The position numbers and the translations under genes are program-made. A stretch of DNA of 64,000 nt from Bacilli bacterium (lineage in GTDB: Bacteria > Bacillota_I > Bacilli_A > RFN20 > CAG-826), in NCBI GenBank assembly GCA_900767605.1, contig CAAFZT010000029.1, forward strand, positions 1 through 64,000. Direction: 5' to 3'. The notes beneath the pieces were generated by a model. The model had not been told where the DNA came from. It ran no database searches and saw only the letters and a program-made list of their open reading frames with translations. This document shows positions 18,199-26,083 of this stretch, one piece after another (the stretch's first letter is position 1; each line of letters starts with the position of its first letter).

Positions 18199-18215
18199 TT
18201 AGTAGTTTATTAGTA
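18199..18215 (+). repeat. TTAGTA direct repeat, copy 1 (11-bp period)
   Basis: TTAGTA at 18199-18204 and again at 18210-18215, exactly 11 bases apart and so on the same DNA face. The second copy touches the dxs ATG. Related copies lie at 25517 and 34684, always just after a plus-strand gene. Confidence 0.5.
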
Positions 18216-20104
18216 TGAAAAAGTGTCTAACCAAGCGTGTTTTTAAAGAAAATGATTTTAAAGACCAAAAAATGGTTAAATCTTTAACATACCCTGAACT
18301 CAATATCCTTTCTGACTATTTAAGAAAACAAATTATTGATACGGTTTCCACTCGGGGCGGACACTTGTCCTCCAATTTAGGGTCCGTTGAGATAAGCATC
18401 AGTTTATTCCGAAATTTCGATTTGCCAAATGACAAGGTAATCTTTGATGTCGGTCATCAATGCTATGCCTATAAAATTTTAAGCGGTAGAAATCTCGAGT
18501 TTCTGTTTTGCAAAAACGGAATTGCCGGATTTCAAAAAAGAATAGAATCCCCTTTTGACTGTTACGATGCTGGGCACAGCTCGAATTCGCTAAGCGCTGC
18601 TTTAGCGTTTGCACACGCTAGAGATATAAAAGGATCTAGCGATGAGCAAATTGTTGTTGTTATCGGCGACGCCTCGATTGCTAATGGTTTGGCTTTTGAA
18701 GGCCTAAACGCTATTGGGGGCAGTCAATCTAAAATCATCCTTGTTCTTAATGATAATGGAATGTCTATTACCCCTAGTGTCGGTGGCGTCAAAAGCTTTT
18801 TTCGCAAAATTAGTTCGGCTAAAACCTACAATTCCTTTAAGAAAAGTTTTCGAGAACAGGCTAGAAAAGGGCGTTTTTGGAAAAAAATTTACGACTTTTC
18901 GTATCACATAAAAAACTCGCTTAAGAGAAAATTGATCTCTTTTAACGGCTTTGAAAATCTCGGATTTACGTATATTGGACCGATTAACGGCAACGATATT
19001 AAAGAATTGGACAAAGCTTTTGAAAAGGCGAAAAGGACGACAAAACCCACATTAATCCATTGCAAGACTCTTAAGGGCAAAGGATATCAACTCGCCGAGA
19101 TGGATAAAACGGGGTTTTGGCATGCACCCGGTCGTTTTAAAATCAATGATCCAAAAGCGGAAGCCGCCCAAGTTCCTTCTTTACCATGGCAAATTCTTTT
19201 CTCGAGCCTAGTTGAGGAAAAACTTCGTTCGGACCCGAACTCTATGTTAATTTGCCCTGCGACTTCTTTCGGGAGCCGCTTGCAGCCTGTATTTTTAAAA
19301 TTTCCTAAGCAATGTGTGGATTGTGGCATTGCCGAGGAACACGCGGCAACCTATTGCGGCGCATTATCCCTTAACGGTTTTCACCCGATTTTATCGATTT
19401 ATTCTACTTTCTTGCAAAGAGCGTACGACGAAATCAGCCATGATTGTGCCCGAATGGGCGCAAATTTAACGATTTTGTTGGATCGATGTGGCTTAGTGGG
19501 AAAAGATGGCGAGACTCATCAGGGTATTTATGATGAAGCTTATTTAAAAAGCATTCCTAACACGCATGTCTGGATGCCTTCTAATGCGGAGGAAGCTGAA
19601 TTTTTATTCAACCTAAGTTTTGAGCAAAAGGGAATTACGGCCATTCGAATTACTTGCGAAGGCACAATTCCTGACCCCATAGAGCATAAAAACCCATTAG
19701 AGATTGGCCGGTTTCATTTCTATGGAATAACAACTACACAAGAAGCGATTCTTTTGTGTGTAGGGCCAAAAGCAAATGTACTGGCGCAAAAAATAAAGAA
19801 TTCTGGAACGGACGTTGAAATAGCATGCCCTTTGTTCCTAAATGATTATAAAAAAGAAGAAATCGATCGATTGCTGCCTTATAAACAAGTCTTCATTTAC
19901 GATGCTTATGGCACTAAAGAGGGGTTTTGCTCCTCCATTCTTTCTGACCTCATGGAAAAAGCCTACGAAGGTAAAGTAAAATGTTTCTGCGTTCCCAATT
20001 CCTTTATCCCCTTTTCGCCTACGCGCGCGGAACAAGAAAAGGAACTTCAATTAGACCCAGACCAAGTTTTTGAGCAAATCCTTGGGAGCGTAAAACATGG
20101 CTAA
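18215..20104 (+). CDS. dxs: 1-deoxy-D-xylulose-5-phosphate synthase
   Basis: DXS condenses pyruvate and glyceraldehyde 3-phosphate, the first step of the MEP isoprenoid pathway. The 629-residue protein has GGHLSSNLGSVE near the N-terminus, FDVGHQCYAYKILSGR, the ThDP motif VIGDASIANGLAFEGLN, and a transketolase-like central domain with DCGIAEEHAATYCG and DRCGLVGKDGETHQG. IspG and IspH of the same pathway are also in this window. No ribosome binding site precedes the first ATG. It starts on a direct-repeat motif and overlaps dinB by eight bases. Confidence 0.94.
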   Translation: MKKCLTKRVFKENDFKDQKMVKSLTYPELNILSDYLRKQIIDTVSTRGGHLSSNLGSVEISISLFRNFDLPNDKVIFDVGHQCYAYKILSGRNLEFLFCKNGIAGFQKRIESPFDCYDAGHSSNSLSAALAFAHARDIKGSSDEQIVVVIGDASIANGLAFEGLNAIGGSQSKIILVLNDNGMSITPSVGGVKSFFRKISSAKTYNSFKKSFREQARKGRFWKKIYDFSYHIKNSLKRKLISFNGFENLGFTYIGPINGNDIKELDKAFEKAKRTTKPTLIHCKTLKGKGYQLAEMDKTGFWHAPGRFKINDPKAEAAQVPSLPWQILFSSLVEEKLRSDPNSMLICPATSFGSRLQPVFLKFPKQCVDCGIAEEHAATYCGALSLNGFHPILSIYSTFLQRAYDEISHDCARMGANLTILLDRCGLVGKDGETHQGIYDEAYLKSIPNTHVWMPSNAEEAEFLFNLSFEQKGITAIRITCEGTIPDPIEHKNPLEIGRFHFYGITTTQEAILLCVGPKANVLAQKIKNSGTDVEIACPLFLNDYKKEEIDRLLPYKQVFIYDAYGTKEGFCSSILSDLMEKAYEGKVKCFCVPNSFIPFSPTRAEQEKELQLDPDQVFEQILGSVKHG

Positions 20105-21284
20105 AATCATCGTACATGTGGACCTGAATGCCTTTTTTGCCACTTGCGAAGAGATTCGCGATCCTTCTTTGGCCAAAGTCCCGGTAGCAATTGGTGATAA
20201 AGGCCGCAGTGGAATTGTTTCGACGGCGAACTATTGTGCGCGTAAATTCGGAGTTCATAGCGGCCAACCGACTTTTCAAGCTTTAGGAAAATGCCCGAAT
20301 TTAAAAGTAATTCACCCGGATTTTTCTTATTATCGAGTGATGTCCCATAGTTTTTTCGGCTATTTATCACGCTTTTCATCGCTAGTTGAAAAAGCCAGTG
20401 TTGACGAGGGATTTGTCGACATGACCGAATATTTATCTTCCAAAAAAGACCCTATCGAGGCTTTGCGATTATTTCAACTAGGACTGCAAAATGAAACGGG
20501 ACTTAAATGTTCCATAGGCGTCGCTCCGACCAAATGGCTGGCCAAAATGGCTAGCGATATGAAAAAACCGATGGGTCTGGTCTTGCTTCGTCGACGCGAC
20601 ATCCCAACTCTTCTCTATCCCCTTCCTATTGAATCCTTTTGGGGGATCGGAAAGAAAACCGCCCCAGCGCTGAAAGAAGCGGGGGTACAAACCATCGGGG
20701 ACCTCTATACCGCTTTGCAAAATAACGAATCCCCCGCTACAAAGATTCTCGGGAAATTTGCTTCTACGGCCAAAGAATGGATCTCTGGATACGGAGAGGA
20801 TACGGTCAGCGGAGAAACCGAGGACGCAAAGAGCATCAGCTGTGCCGAGACTCTCCTTCGTGATGCAAATTCCTTCTCGGAAGTGGAGGAAACCATTAAA
20901 CAATTGTGTCACGCTGTTTCCATTCGCGCTCTTCAAACGGGGAAGGTGGGAAAAACGGTCTCATTGGGTTTAAAAGATACCGATTTTCGGATGCATTTAA
21001 AGTCCGAAACCTTTGATTACCCGATTTTCGGCGAACATGATTTGTATCGAATCGCTCGGCAACTTTATTCGAATTTTGTGGGAGAGGGGGAATCGTTTAA
21101 GTTTCGCTTGGTTAGCATCGCTTTATCCAAATTGGATGATCGAGCCAAACAAAACGTTCAAATGTCTTTTTGGAATTATTCTTCTTTCGAAGAGCAAGAC
21201 GCGACCAAACTTTTGATTGAGGAACTGAACCGCCAAATGGATGGGCCGTATTTAACACGGGCCAGTCAAGCCAAGGGAAAATAA
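20097..21284 (+). CDS. dinB: DNA polymerase IV (Y-family)
   Basis: This error-prone polymerase bypasses DNA lesions. The 395-residue protein has catalytic motifs HVDLNAFFATCEE (about 7-19) and SVDEGFVDMT (about 101-110, with the DE pair), IGVAPTKWLAKMASDMKKP, helix-hairpin-helix segments (ESFWGIGKKTA) and the little-finger domain. No clear beta-clamp motif can be singled out at the C-terminus. It overlaps dxs and is followed directly by the tyrosine recombinase gene. Confidence 0.94.
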   Translation: MAKIIVHVDLNAFFATCEEIRDPSLAKVPVAIGDKGRSGIVSTANYCARKFGVHSGQPTFQALGKCPNLKVIHPDFSYYRVMSHSFFGYLSRFSSLVEKASVDEGFVDMTEYLSSKKDPIEALRLFQLGLQNETGLKCSIGVAPTKWLAKMASDMKKPMGLVLLRRRDIPTLLYPLPIESFWGIGKKTAPALKEAGVQTIGDLYTALQNNESPATKILGKFASTAKEWISGYGEDTVSGETEDAKSISCAETLLRDANSFSEVEETIKQLCHAVSIRALQTGKVGKTVSLGLKDTDFRMHLKSETFDYPIFGEHDLYRIARQLYSNFVGEGESFKFRLVSIALSKLDDRAKQNVQMSFWNYSSFEEQDATKLLIEELNRQMDGPYLTRASQAKGK

Positions 21285-21285
21285 G

Positions 21286-22176
21286 ATGGAAATCGCGGAT
21301 GCCGTTGAAGAATATTTGCTTTATGTGAGCGTGGAACGCGAAGCTTCCACTTTAAGGTGCTACCGCGAGGATTTGAAAGTATTTTTCGAAACTTTCCCCG
21401 ATAAAAAATCCCTTTCTGATTTGAATACGGATGATTTTGACGATTTTGCCGTTGAACAGGGGATGAAAGAAAGGGCCTCTTCCACGATAGCCCGCCGACT
21501 TTCTTGCCTTTATGGTTTCTATCGTTTTCTTTCTCGAAGAGGGTATGTTTCCTTTACCGTGGATAAAATCACGAGGCCAAAAGGAGAAAAAAGAATTCCT
21601 GTCGTCCTAAATTTCGATGAAGTAGAGGCTCTACTTGAGCAGCCTAACGAAGATAGTCCCTCAGGTGTTCGCGACCGAGCGATGCTCGAAACAATGTATG
21701 CAACAGGGCTGCGGGTTAGCGAACTCTGCAATTTGAAATTGTCCAACCTTAACCTCGAAAACGGCCTAGTGACCGTAGCAAAAGGGAAAGGCGAAAAGCA
21801 AAGAACCGTTCCAATCGGTGACTTTGCCATGGGTTATTTAAAAAAATATTTGGGCGGGCCGAGGAAGCAATTCCTTTCTCGTTCGAAAAAGAAACGTAAC
21901 GCCTATCTTTTCCTTAACCAAAACGGAGAGGTAATATCTCGTCAATATTTCTTCATGGAAGTTAAAAAATATGCACTAGAAGCCGGGATCGACAAAAACG
22001 TCAGTCCCCACACCTTGCGTCATTGCTTCGCCACACATTTGCTTGAAAATGGAGCTGATCTTCGCGCCGTTCAAGAAATGCTTGGCCACGCTCACTTGGA
22101 GACTACGGAAATTTACACCCACGTTTCCGAGCGAAGGATTATGGATGCGTATTCTAAATACGGAAGCCGAAAATAG
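21286..22176 (+). CDS. xerD: XerC/XerD-type tyrosine recombinase
   Basis: Site-specific recombinase of the type that resolves chromosome dimers at dif. The 296-residue protein has the N-terminal SAM-like core-binding domain (1-95) and the catalytic domain with R143, a lysine in KGKGEKQR (about 167-171), H242 and R245 (HTLRH), H268 and nucleophile Y277. The set is complete. It lies one base after dinB, in a housekeeping operon with no mobile-element context, which favours Xer over an integrase. XerC versus XerD cannot be settled by eye. Confidence 0.85.
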   Translation: MEIADAVEEYLLYVSVEREASTLRCYREDLKVFFETFPDKKSLSDLNTDDFDDFAVEQGMKERASSTIARRLSCLYGFYRFLSRRGYVSFTVDKITRPKGEKRIPVVLNFDEVEALLEQPNEDSPSGVRDRAMLETMYATGLRVSELCNLKLSNLNLENGLVTVAKGKGEKQRTVPIGDFAMGYLKKYLGGPRKQFLSRSKKKRNAYLFLNQNGEVISRQYFFMEVKKYALEAGIDKNVSPHTLRHCFATHLLENGADLRAVQEMLGHAHLETTEIYTHVSERRIMDAYSKYGSRK

Positions 22177-22178
22177 GA

Positions 22179-22184
22179 TATAAT
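22179..22184 (+). promoter_or_regulatory. Possible deoB -10 element
   Basis: A perfect TATAAT lies 23 bases before the deoB ATG, inside the gap after the recombinase gene. No good -35 hexamer is seen at 16-18 bases, so this may be weak or activator-dependent. Confidence 0.35.
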
Positions 22185-22207
22185 TTGTAATGGAGGAAAT
22201 AAAAAAC

Positions 22208-23413
22208 ATGAGCAAAAAATACCCATTCCAACGAATCTTTCTCATCGTTGCTGACAGTGCCGGAGTCGGGGAAGAACCCGATGCCGCCGAATTCGGAGAT
22301 TGCGGTTCCAATACATGGAAACACGCCGCGGAAAGTGTCGGGCAAATTCATGTGCCTTTCATGGAATCCATGGGCTTAGGCGATTTAGACGATATCCCCG
22401 GGGTTTCTAAAGTTGATCACCCCAAGGCTTATTGCTTAACCTGCCGAGAAACGAGTCGTGGAAAAGACACCATGACGGGTCACTGGGAAATGATGGGCGT
22501 CAATACGGTAAAACCGTTCCAAACTTTTACGGAGACGGGCTTCCCAAAAGAATTGATGGACGAATTGTCTAAACAAACCGGTCATAAGCTTATTGGAAAT
22601 TACTCCTCCAGCGGAACGGAGATTTTACGTGTTCTCGGGGAAGAGCAAATGAAAGAAAATTCCTTGATCGTTTATACATCCGCGGATAGCGTTCTTCAAA
22701 TCGCCGCGCACGAAGAAGTTACAGGTTTGCAAGAATTGTATCGGTGCTGTGAAATTGCTCGTCGCCTTTGCATGAAGCCGGAATGGAAGGTGGGTCGTGT
22801 TATCGCTCGTCCTTATGTGGGCACCAACAAAGATGATTTCCGCCGCGTTGGAGGCGACCGCCACGATTACGCGCTTTCCCCGGAAGAAGATACGGATATG
22901 AATATCCTACAGCAAAACGGGTTTACGGTGTCTTGCGTGGGAAAAATCTGCGATATCTTCAACGGAAAAGGAGTTACGGAAACCCAGCATACCGTCTCCA
23001 ACGAAGATGGCATGGATAAGACGATTGATCAACTTAAAAATAAAGATTTCACTGGCATTTGCTTCGTCAATTTGGTGGAATTCGATAGCGAATTTGGCCA
23101 CCGCAGAAATCCTGTTGGCTATGCTCGTGCCTTGGAAGCCTTTGATAAGAGGGTAGGAGAATTTATTTCTCATATGCGGGATGATGACTTGCTCATGATT
23201 ACGGCCGACCACGGCAATGACCCGACCTTCCACGGAACGGACCATACGCGTGAAAAAGTTCCTTTGCTTATTTATTCCCCTTCCTTCAAGAAAGGCCGTC
23301 AATTGGAAGAGGCCCCAACATTTGGAGTGATGGGTGCGACAATTTTGGAAAATTTTGGCCTTAAGAGGAACAATGACCTTATCGGAGAGTCCCTTAAGGA
23401 GATTTTCGAATGA
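22208..23413 (+). CDS. deoB: Phosphopentomutase
   Basis: DeoB interconverts ribose-1- and ribose-5-phosphate (and the deoxy forms) in nucleoside catabolism. The 401-residue protein of the alkaline phosphatase superfamily has metal-site motifs FLIVADSAGVGE near the start, GKDTMTGHWEMMG (about 88-100), and the C-terminal ITADHGNDPTFHGTDHTRE. I chose the ATG at 22208, 11 bases after GGAGG; an upstream ATG at 22190 would place that site inside the gene. It overlaps the lipoprotein gene by four bases. DeoC and Cdd of the same salvage route lie elsewhere in the window. Confidence 0.95.
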   Translation: MSKKYPFQRIFLIVADSAGVGEEPDAAEFGDCGSNTWKHAAESVGQIHVPFMESMGLGDLDDIPGVSKVDHPKAYCLTCRETSRGKDTMTGHWEMMGVNTVKPFQTFTETGFPKELMDELSKQTGHKLIGNYSSSGTEILRVLGEEQMKENSLIVYTSADSVLQIAAHEEVTGLQELYRCCEIARRLCMKPEWKVGRVIARPYVGTNKDDFRRVGGDRHDYALSPEEDTDMNILQQNGFTVSCVGKICDIFNGKGVTETQHTVSNEDGMDKTIDQLKNKDFTGICFVNLVEFDSEFGHRRNPVGYARALEAFDKRVGEFISHMRDDDLLMITADHGNDPTFHGTDHTREKVPLLIYSPSFKKGRQLEEAPTFGVMGATILENFGLKRNNDLIGESLKEIFE

Positions 23414-24420
23414 AAAAGCCTAAGTCTCTATTCGTTCTAGCGTTTGCCAGTTTGCTATTTTCCTGTGGGGGAGAAGAAAAGATTTCCTACGAATTATCCT
23501 GGCTTTCACCTACAGGCTCCCCGACTTTGGCCTTTTATAGCGAAGCGGAAAATTCCAATTGGGTTTCTACCTCTACGCCGGCGGCGCTCATTCCTGCCGC
23601 GTTTGCTTCCACCTCCTATGATGCGATTGTCTTCGACGGCATTACCGGTTTAAACCTCATCGAAAAGCAGCAACGCCCCTATCGCCTTGCCAGTTGGATC
23701 AATGAAGGCTCCTTCTATTTGGTTTCCGCTAAATACGATATGGATGGAGCGAAAAATCTAGAAAATAGGCCTACTATCGATGCTTTTGTTGCTAGTGGCA
23801 CCGCATCGGTTCTTTTCCGTGACGTCGCAGCGAATACCTTTCAATGGGGGGAATATTCGAATGGAAGTTCCCCCGATGACAAAATCGTTTATGAGACCGG
23901 CGTTGACGTGGTCCAAAAGAATTTGCTTAGCAACCCTGAGGCGTTTGATTTTTATGTCGTGGCTGAGCCTGCGCTGAGCTTGTTAAAGCAAAAATTCGCC
24001 TCTCAGAATAAAACATTGCACGTGATTAGCGATCTTCAAGCAGACTTTGCTACCAATCACAACGGAGTTAAGGTACCTGCAGCCGCTATATTTGTTCGTG
24101 AACGAACTTATTTAGAACATCCCTCTGAAACGGTGAATTGGCTTAATGATATTCAATTCAATATTCAATCCGTTCGACTTGGCAATCCCCAAGTTTTGCA
24201 AACCCTATCTTCCTATGAAGAAAAGGGAATGTCGTTGACGGAGAGATTTGGATTCCCATCTTCGAATTTGGTAAAGCAATTAATTGAGGGTGGGTCTAAT
24301 AAATTGCATTATTCAAACTGTGGCGTGGATTCGAAATCCTTGCTTGCAATGGCGAATGATTTTCAATCGACTTTGGGTCTTCCTGCATTTAGCGAAACAA
24401 GCATTTTGAATTGGAGATAA
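23410..24420 (+). CDS. Substrate-binding lipoprotein, NMT1/TauA-like
   Basis: This 336-residue protein has a lipoprotein signal (LFVLAFASLLFSCGGEE; lipidated Cys about residue 19) and looks like a periplasmic-type binding protein of the SsuA/TauA/THI5 class, partner of the permease that follows. It would sit on the outer membrane face and capture a small ligand (sulfonate, nitrate, thiamine precursor or similar); the ligand cannot be read. It overlaps deoB by ATGA and has AAGGAG inside deoB, so it is translated with the nucleoside enzyme. No ATPase gene follows. Confidence 0.7.
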   Translation: MKKPKSLFVLAFASLLFSCGGEEKISYELSWLSPTGSPTLAFYSEAENSNWVSTSTPAALIPAAFASTSYDAIVFDGITGLNLIEKQQRPYRLASWINEGSFYLVSAKYDMDGAKNLENRPTIDAFVASGTASVLFRDVAANTFQWGEYSNGSSPDDKIVYETGVDVVQKNLLSNPEAFDFYVVAEPALSLLKQKFASQNKTLHVISDLQADFATNHNGVKVPAAAIFVRERTYLEHPSETVNWLNDIQFNIQSVRLGNPQVLQTLSSYEEKGMSLTERFGFPSSNLVKQLIEGGSNKLHYSNCGVDSKSLLAMANDFQSTLGLPAFSETSILNWR

Positions 24421-24424
24421 ACTT

Positions 24425-25243
24425 TTGAAGAGAAAAAGCGGTAAAAAAGAATCCGATCGCATTGTCTATATTCTTATTGGCGTTCTTTTGATTATCGCTG
24501 CATGGTTCCTAATTTCCTATTTTTTAAAAAAGAATGGAAATATGGTTTTCCCTTATCCGCATGAAGCGTTTGGAAAGGCTTTCGTTTTTCTTTTTTCTCC
24601 CAAGGAAGCGAAAAAGAATTGGATTGCCATCGGTTGGACTTTATTGCGGTTGCTGATTGGCTTTTCGATTTCCTATGTCTTGGGAATTGTTTTGGGAACG
24701 TTGGCAGCGTGTCACCAAAAGGTAGAACTCATACTAAAACCATGGATAGTTCTAAGTCGAACTATTCCAACGGCGGCAGCCGTTTTACTTTTTATCGGAA
24801 TTTTCTTCACCCCTAAATCAAGGAATGCGATCACGTTTATTCCATGCGCTTTGGTCTTTCTCGTAGCGTTCCCGTTGATTTATGAGTCCGTTCTAAAAGG
24901 TTTAAAAAATGATTCGAGCGAATTATTAGAAGCGTTGGATTTGGAATGTGGGAGGAATGCTGCACCGGCAGTAGCCTATGTCCGTTGGCCTAATGCCGCC
25001 CCCTATATCCGTTTGGGTGCGATACAAAGTTTTGGATTATCTGTAAAGGTTCTAATCATGTCAGAGATTCTTTGCGCGACCTCTAATTCCAAACCATCCC
25101 TGGGCGGATTGATTTCTAATAGTCAGATTAATGGAGAGGTAGAGAATATTATTCCCTATAGCCTGATCGCATTGGCGATGGTTGCTTTGGTTGACGTTGC
25201 ATTAAATCTTGTTTCTTCTAGAATCAAGATAGACGAAGATTAA
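24425..25243 (+). CDS. ABC transporter permease, SsuC/TauC-like
   Basis: A 272-residue inner-membrane protein with about six helices and a typical EAA loop (EALDLECGRNAAPAVAYV, about 177-194, followed by RWPNAAPYI) that would dock an ABC ATPase. The class imports sulfonates, nitrate or pyrimidine precursors. It begins with TTG four bases after the lipoprotein gene. The cognate ATPase is not in this window: an AT-rich gap follows. Either a shared ATPase is encoded elsewhere or the ATPase gene was lost. Confidence 0.8.
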   Translation: MKRKSGKKESDRIVYILIGVLLIIAAWFLISYFLKKNGNMVFPYPHEAFGKAFVFLFSPKEAKKNWIAIGWTLLRLLIGFSISYVLGIVLGTLAACHQKVELILKPWIVLSRTIPTAAAVLLFIGIFFTPKSRNAITFIPCALVFLVAFPLIYESVLKGLKNDSSELLEALDLECGRNAAPAVAYVRWPNAAPYIRLGAIQSFGLSVKVLIMSEILCATSNSKPSLGGLISNSQINGEVENIIPYSLIALAMVALVDVALNLVSSRIKIDED

Positions 25244-25401
25244 AAAAGATAAAACTGTTTTGAGGTTAAAATCAAAGCTTATTTTTGGTTTTGGTTTTTC
25301 AAGCATTTTATGGCCTTAATCTTATATATAACAAAACGGAAACTATAACTCAGTTTTCATAATTATTTATAAATTTAGTCAAAAGACACCGGAGGAAGAA
25401 T

Positions 25402-25512
25402 TTGAATCCAGGAACAAATTGGCAATGCCTAAAAAGAGGAAGCAGTACTAGAAAAAAATATTCTGTGTTTTTATGCATGCATGCTGAAAAAACAAATAAA
25501 AGTTTAAAATAG
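25402..25512 (+). CDS. Small hypothetical ORF (36 residues)
   Basis: A TTG start preceded by GGAGG at six to seven bases opens a basic 36-residue peptide (MNPGTNWQCLKRGSSTRK at the start, ending NKSLK). It has two cysteines, no membrane helix and no double-glycine leader. I recognise no family. The good ribosome binding site in otherwise AT-rich DNA is the only support. Confidence 0.3.
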   Translation: MNPGTNWQCLKRGSSTRKKYSVFLCMHAEKTNKSLK

Positions 25513-25516
25513 GCTA

Positions 25517-25533
25517 TTAGTAGTTATTTAGTA
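25517..25533 (+). repeat. TTAGTA direct repeat, copy 2 (11-bp period)
   Basis: TTAGTA at 25517-25522 and 25528-25533, 11 bases apart, ending one base before a putative -35 box. That is where an activator of the OmpR/PhoB type would bind. Confidence 0.5.
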
Positions 25534-25534
25534 A

Positions 25535-25564
25535 TTGTTAAAAAGTGGAAAACTCATCTATGAT
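25535..25564 (+). promoter_or_regulatory. Putative promoter for a small RNA
   Basis: TTGTTA (25535-25540) and TATGAT (25559-25564) are 18 bases apart. No ORF follows on this strand before the convergent rsfS terminator. The sequence right after it contains GAGGT and, about 35 bases later, AATAACCTC, which could pair with one bulge. A short untranslated RNA is possible. Confidence 0.3.
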
Positions 25565-25674
25565 AGAGGTGTTTATTTATAAAGACAAAAAATCTTAATA
25601 TTTAATAACCTCGATAAATTCATATTATTTATTTTATTACTTAACATAATGGACATTATACGAAGTTACATATT

Positions 25675-25704
25675 TTAAAAAATAAAAGCCGCATTTAAGC
25701 GGCT
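25675..25704 (-). terminator. rsfS operon terminator
   Basis: AGCCGC (25687-25692) and GCGGCT (25699-25704) form a stem with a six-base loop. On the minus strand it is followed by a T-rich run. It lies just after the rsfS stop. Confidence 0.8.
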
Positions 25705-25720
25705 ATGATTTGTTGACTTT

Positions 25721-26080
25721 TTAATCTTCTTTTTCTTTATTCTGGTTCTTTTCACGAATGGATTCGATAAGCTTTTCCAAGGAGATCTTTTCTCTCATTT
25801 CCGCTAAGAAAACATGGACGATAACATCTCCGCCTTGGAGAATTACCCAACCGGATTCCTCTTCGGCATCGGAAACTGGTATTTCGATTCCGTTCTTAAA
25901 AAACGCTTCTTCAAGATAGTCAAAGTTTGCTTTTAATGCTCGGACGTTTTGTGCGGTCGCTAAAACATAATAGGAACAAAACGGATTCAAGTCTTCCACT
26001 TCGATGACTTGAATGTTTTCCGCCTTGTGCTCTTCCAATGTATTGACGGCAATTGTTAATTCCTTTGGTTGCTCTTTCAT
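25721..26080 (-). CDS. rsfS: Ribosomal silencing factor RsfS (Iojap/YbeB)
   Basis: RsfS binds L14 on the 50S subunit and blocks subunit joining in starvation. The 119-residue protein has the family core (ENIQVIEVEDLNPFCSYYVLATAQN and EEESGWVILQGGDVIVHVFL, given here as two pieces of about 25 and 20 residues near 18-42 and 80-99). AGGAGG precedes the ATG. It is last in the yqeG-yqeH-yhbY-nadD/yqeK-rsfS operon, the Bacillus order without aroE. Confidence 0.94.
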   Translation of the reverse strand: MKEQPKELTIAVNTLEEHKAENIQVIEVEDLNPFCSYYVLATAQNVRALKANFDYLEEAFFKNGIEIPVSDAEEESGWVILQGGDVIVHVFLAEMREKISLEKLIESIREKNQNKEKED

Positions 26081-26083
26081 TTT

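Larger units (their letters stand above)
25244..25720. other. AT-rich intergenic region after the permease gene
   Basis: A 477-base region much richer in A+T than its neighbours, between the plus-strand permease gene and the minus-strand rsfS gene. I see a 36-codon ORF with a ribosome binding site (25402-25512), a TTAGTA direct repeat, a possible promoter (25535-25564) with an imperfect inverted repeat behind it, and the rsfS terminator. No remnant of an ABC ATPase is recognisable. Confidence 0.6.

Noticed and set aside
21286..22176. Tyrosine recombinase as sign of a mobile element
   Set aside because: It lies inside a housekeeping operon, has Xer length and motifs, and no attachment sites or cargo genes surround it.
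25402..25512. The 36-codon ORF as a substrate peptide for the C39 protease
   Set aside because: It has no double-glycine leader and lies 26 kb away, so there is no evidence for the link.
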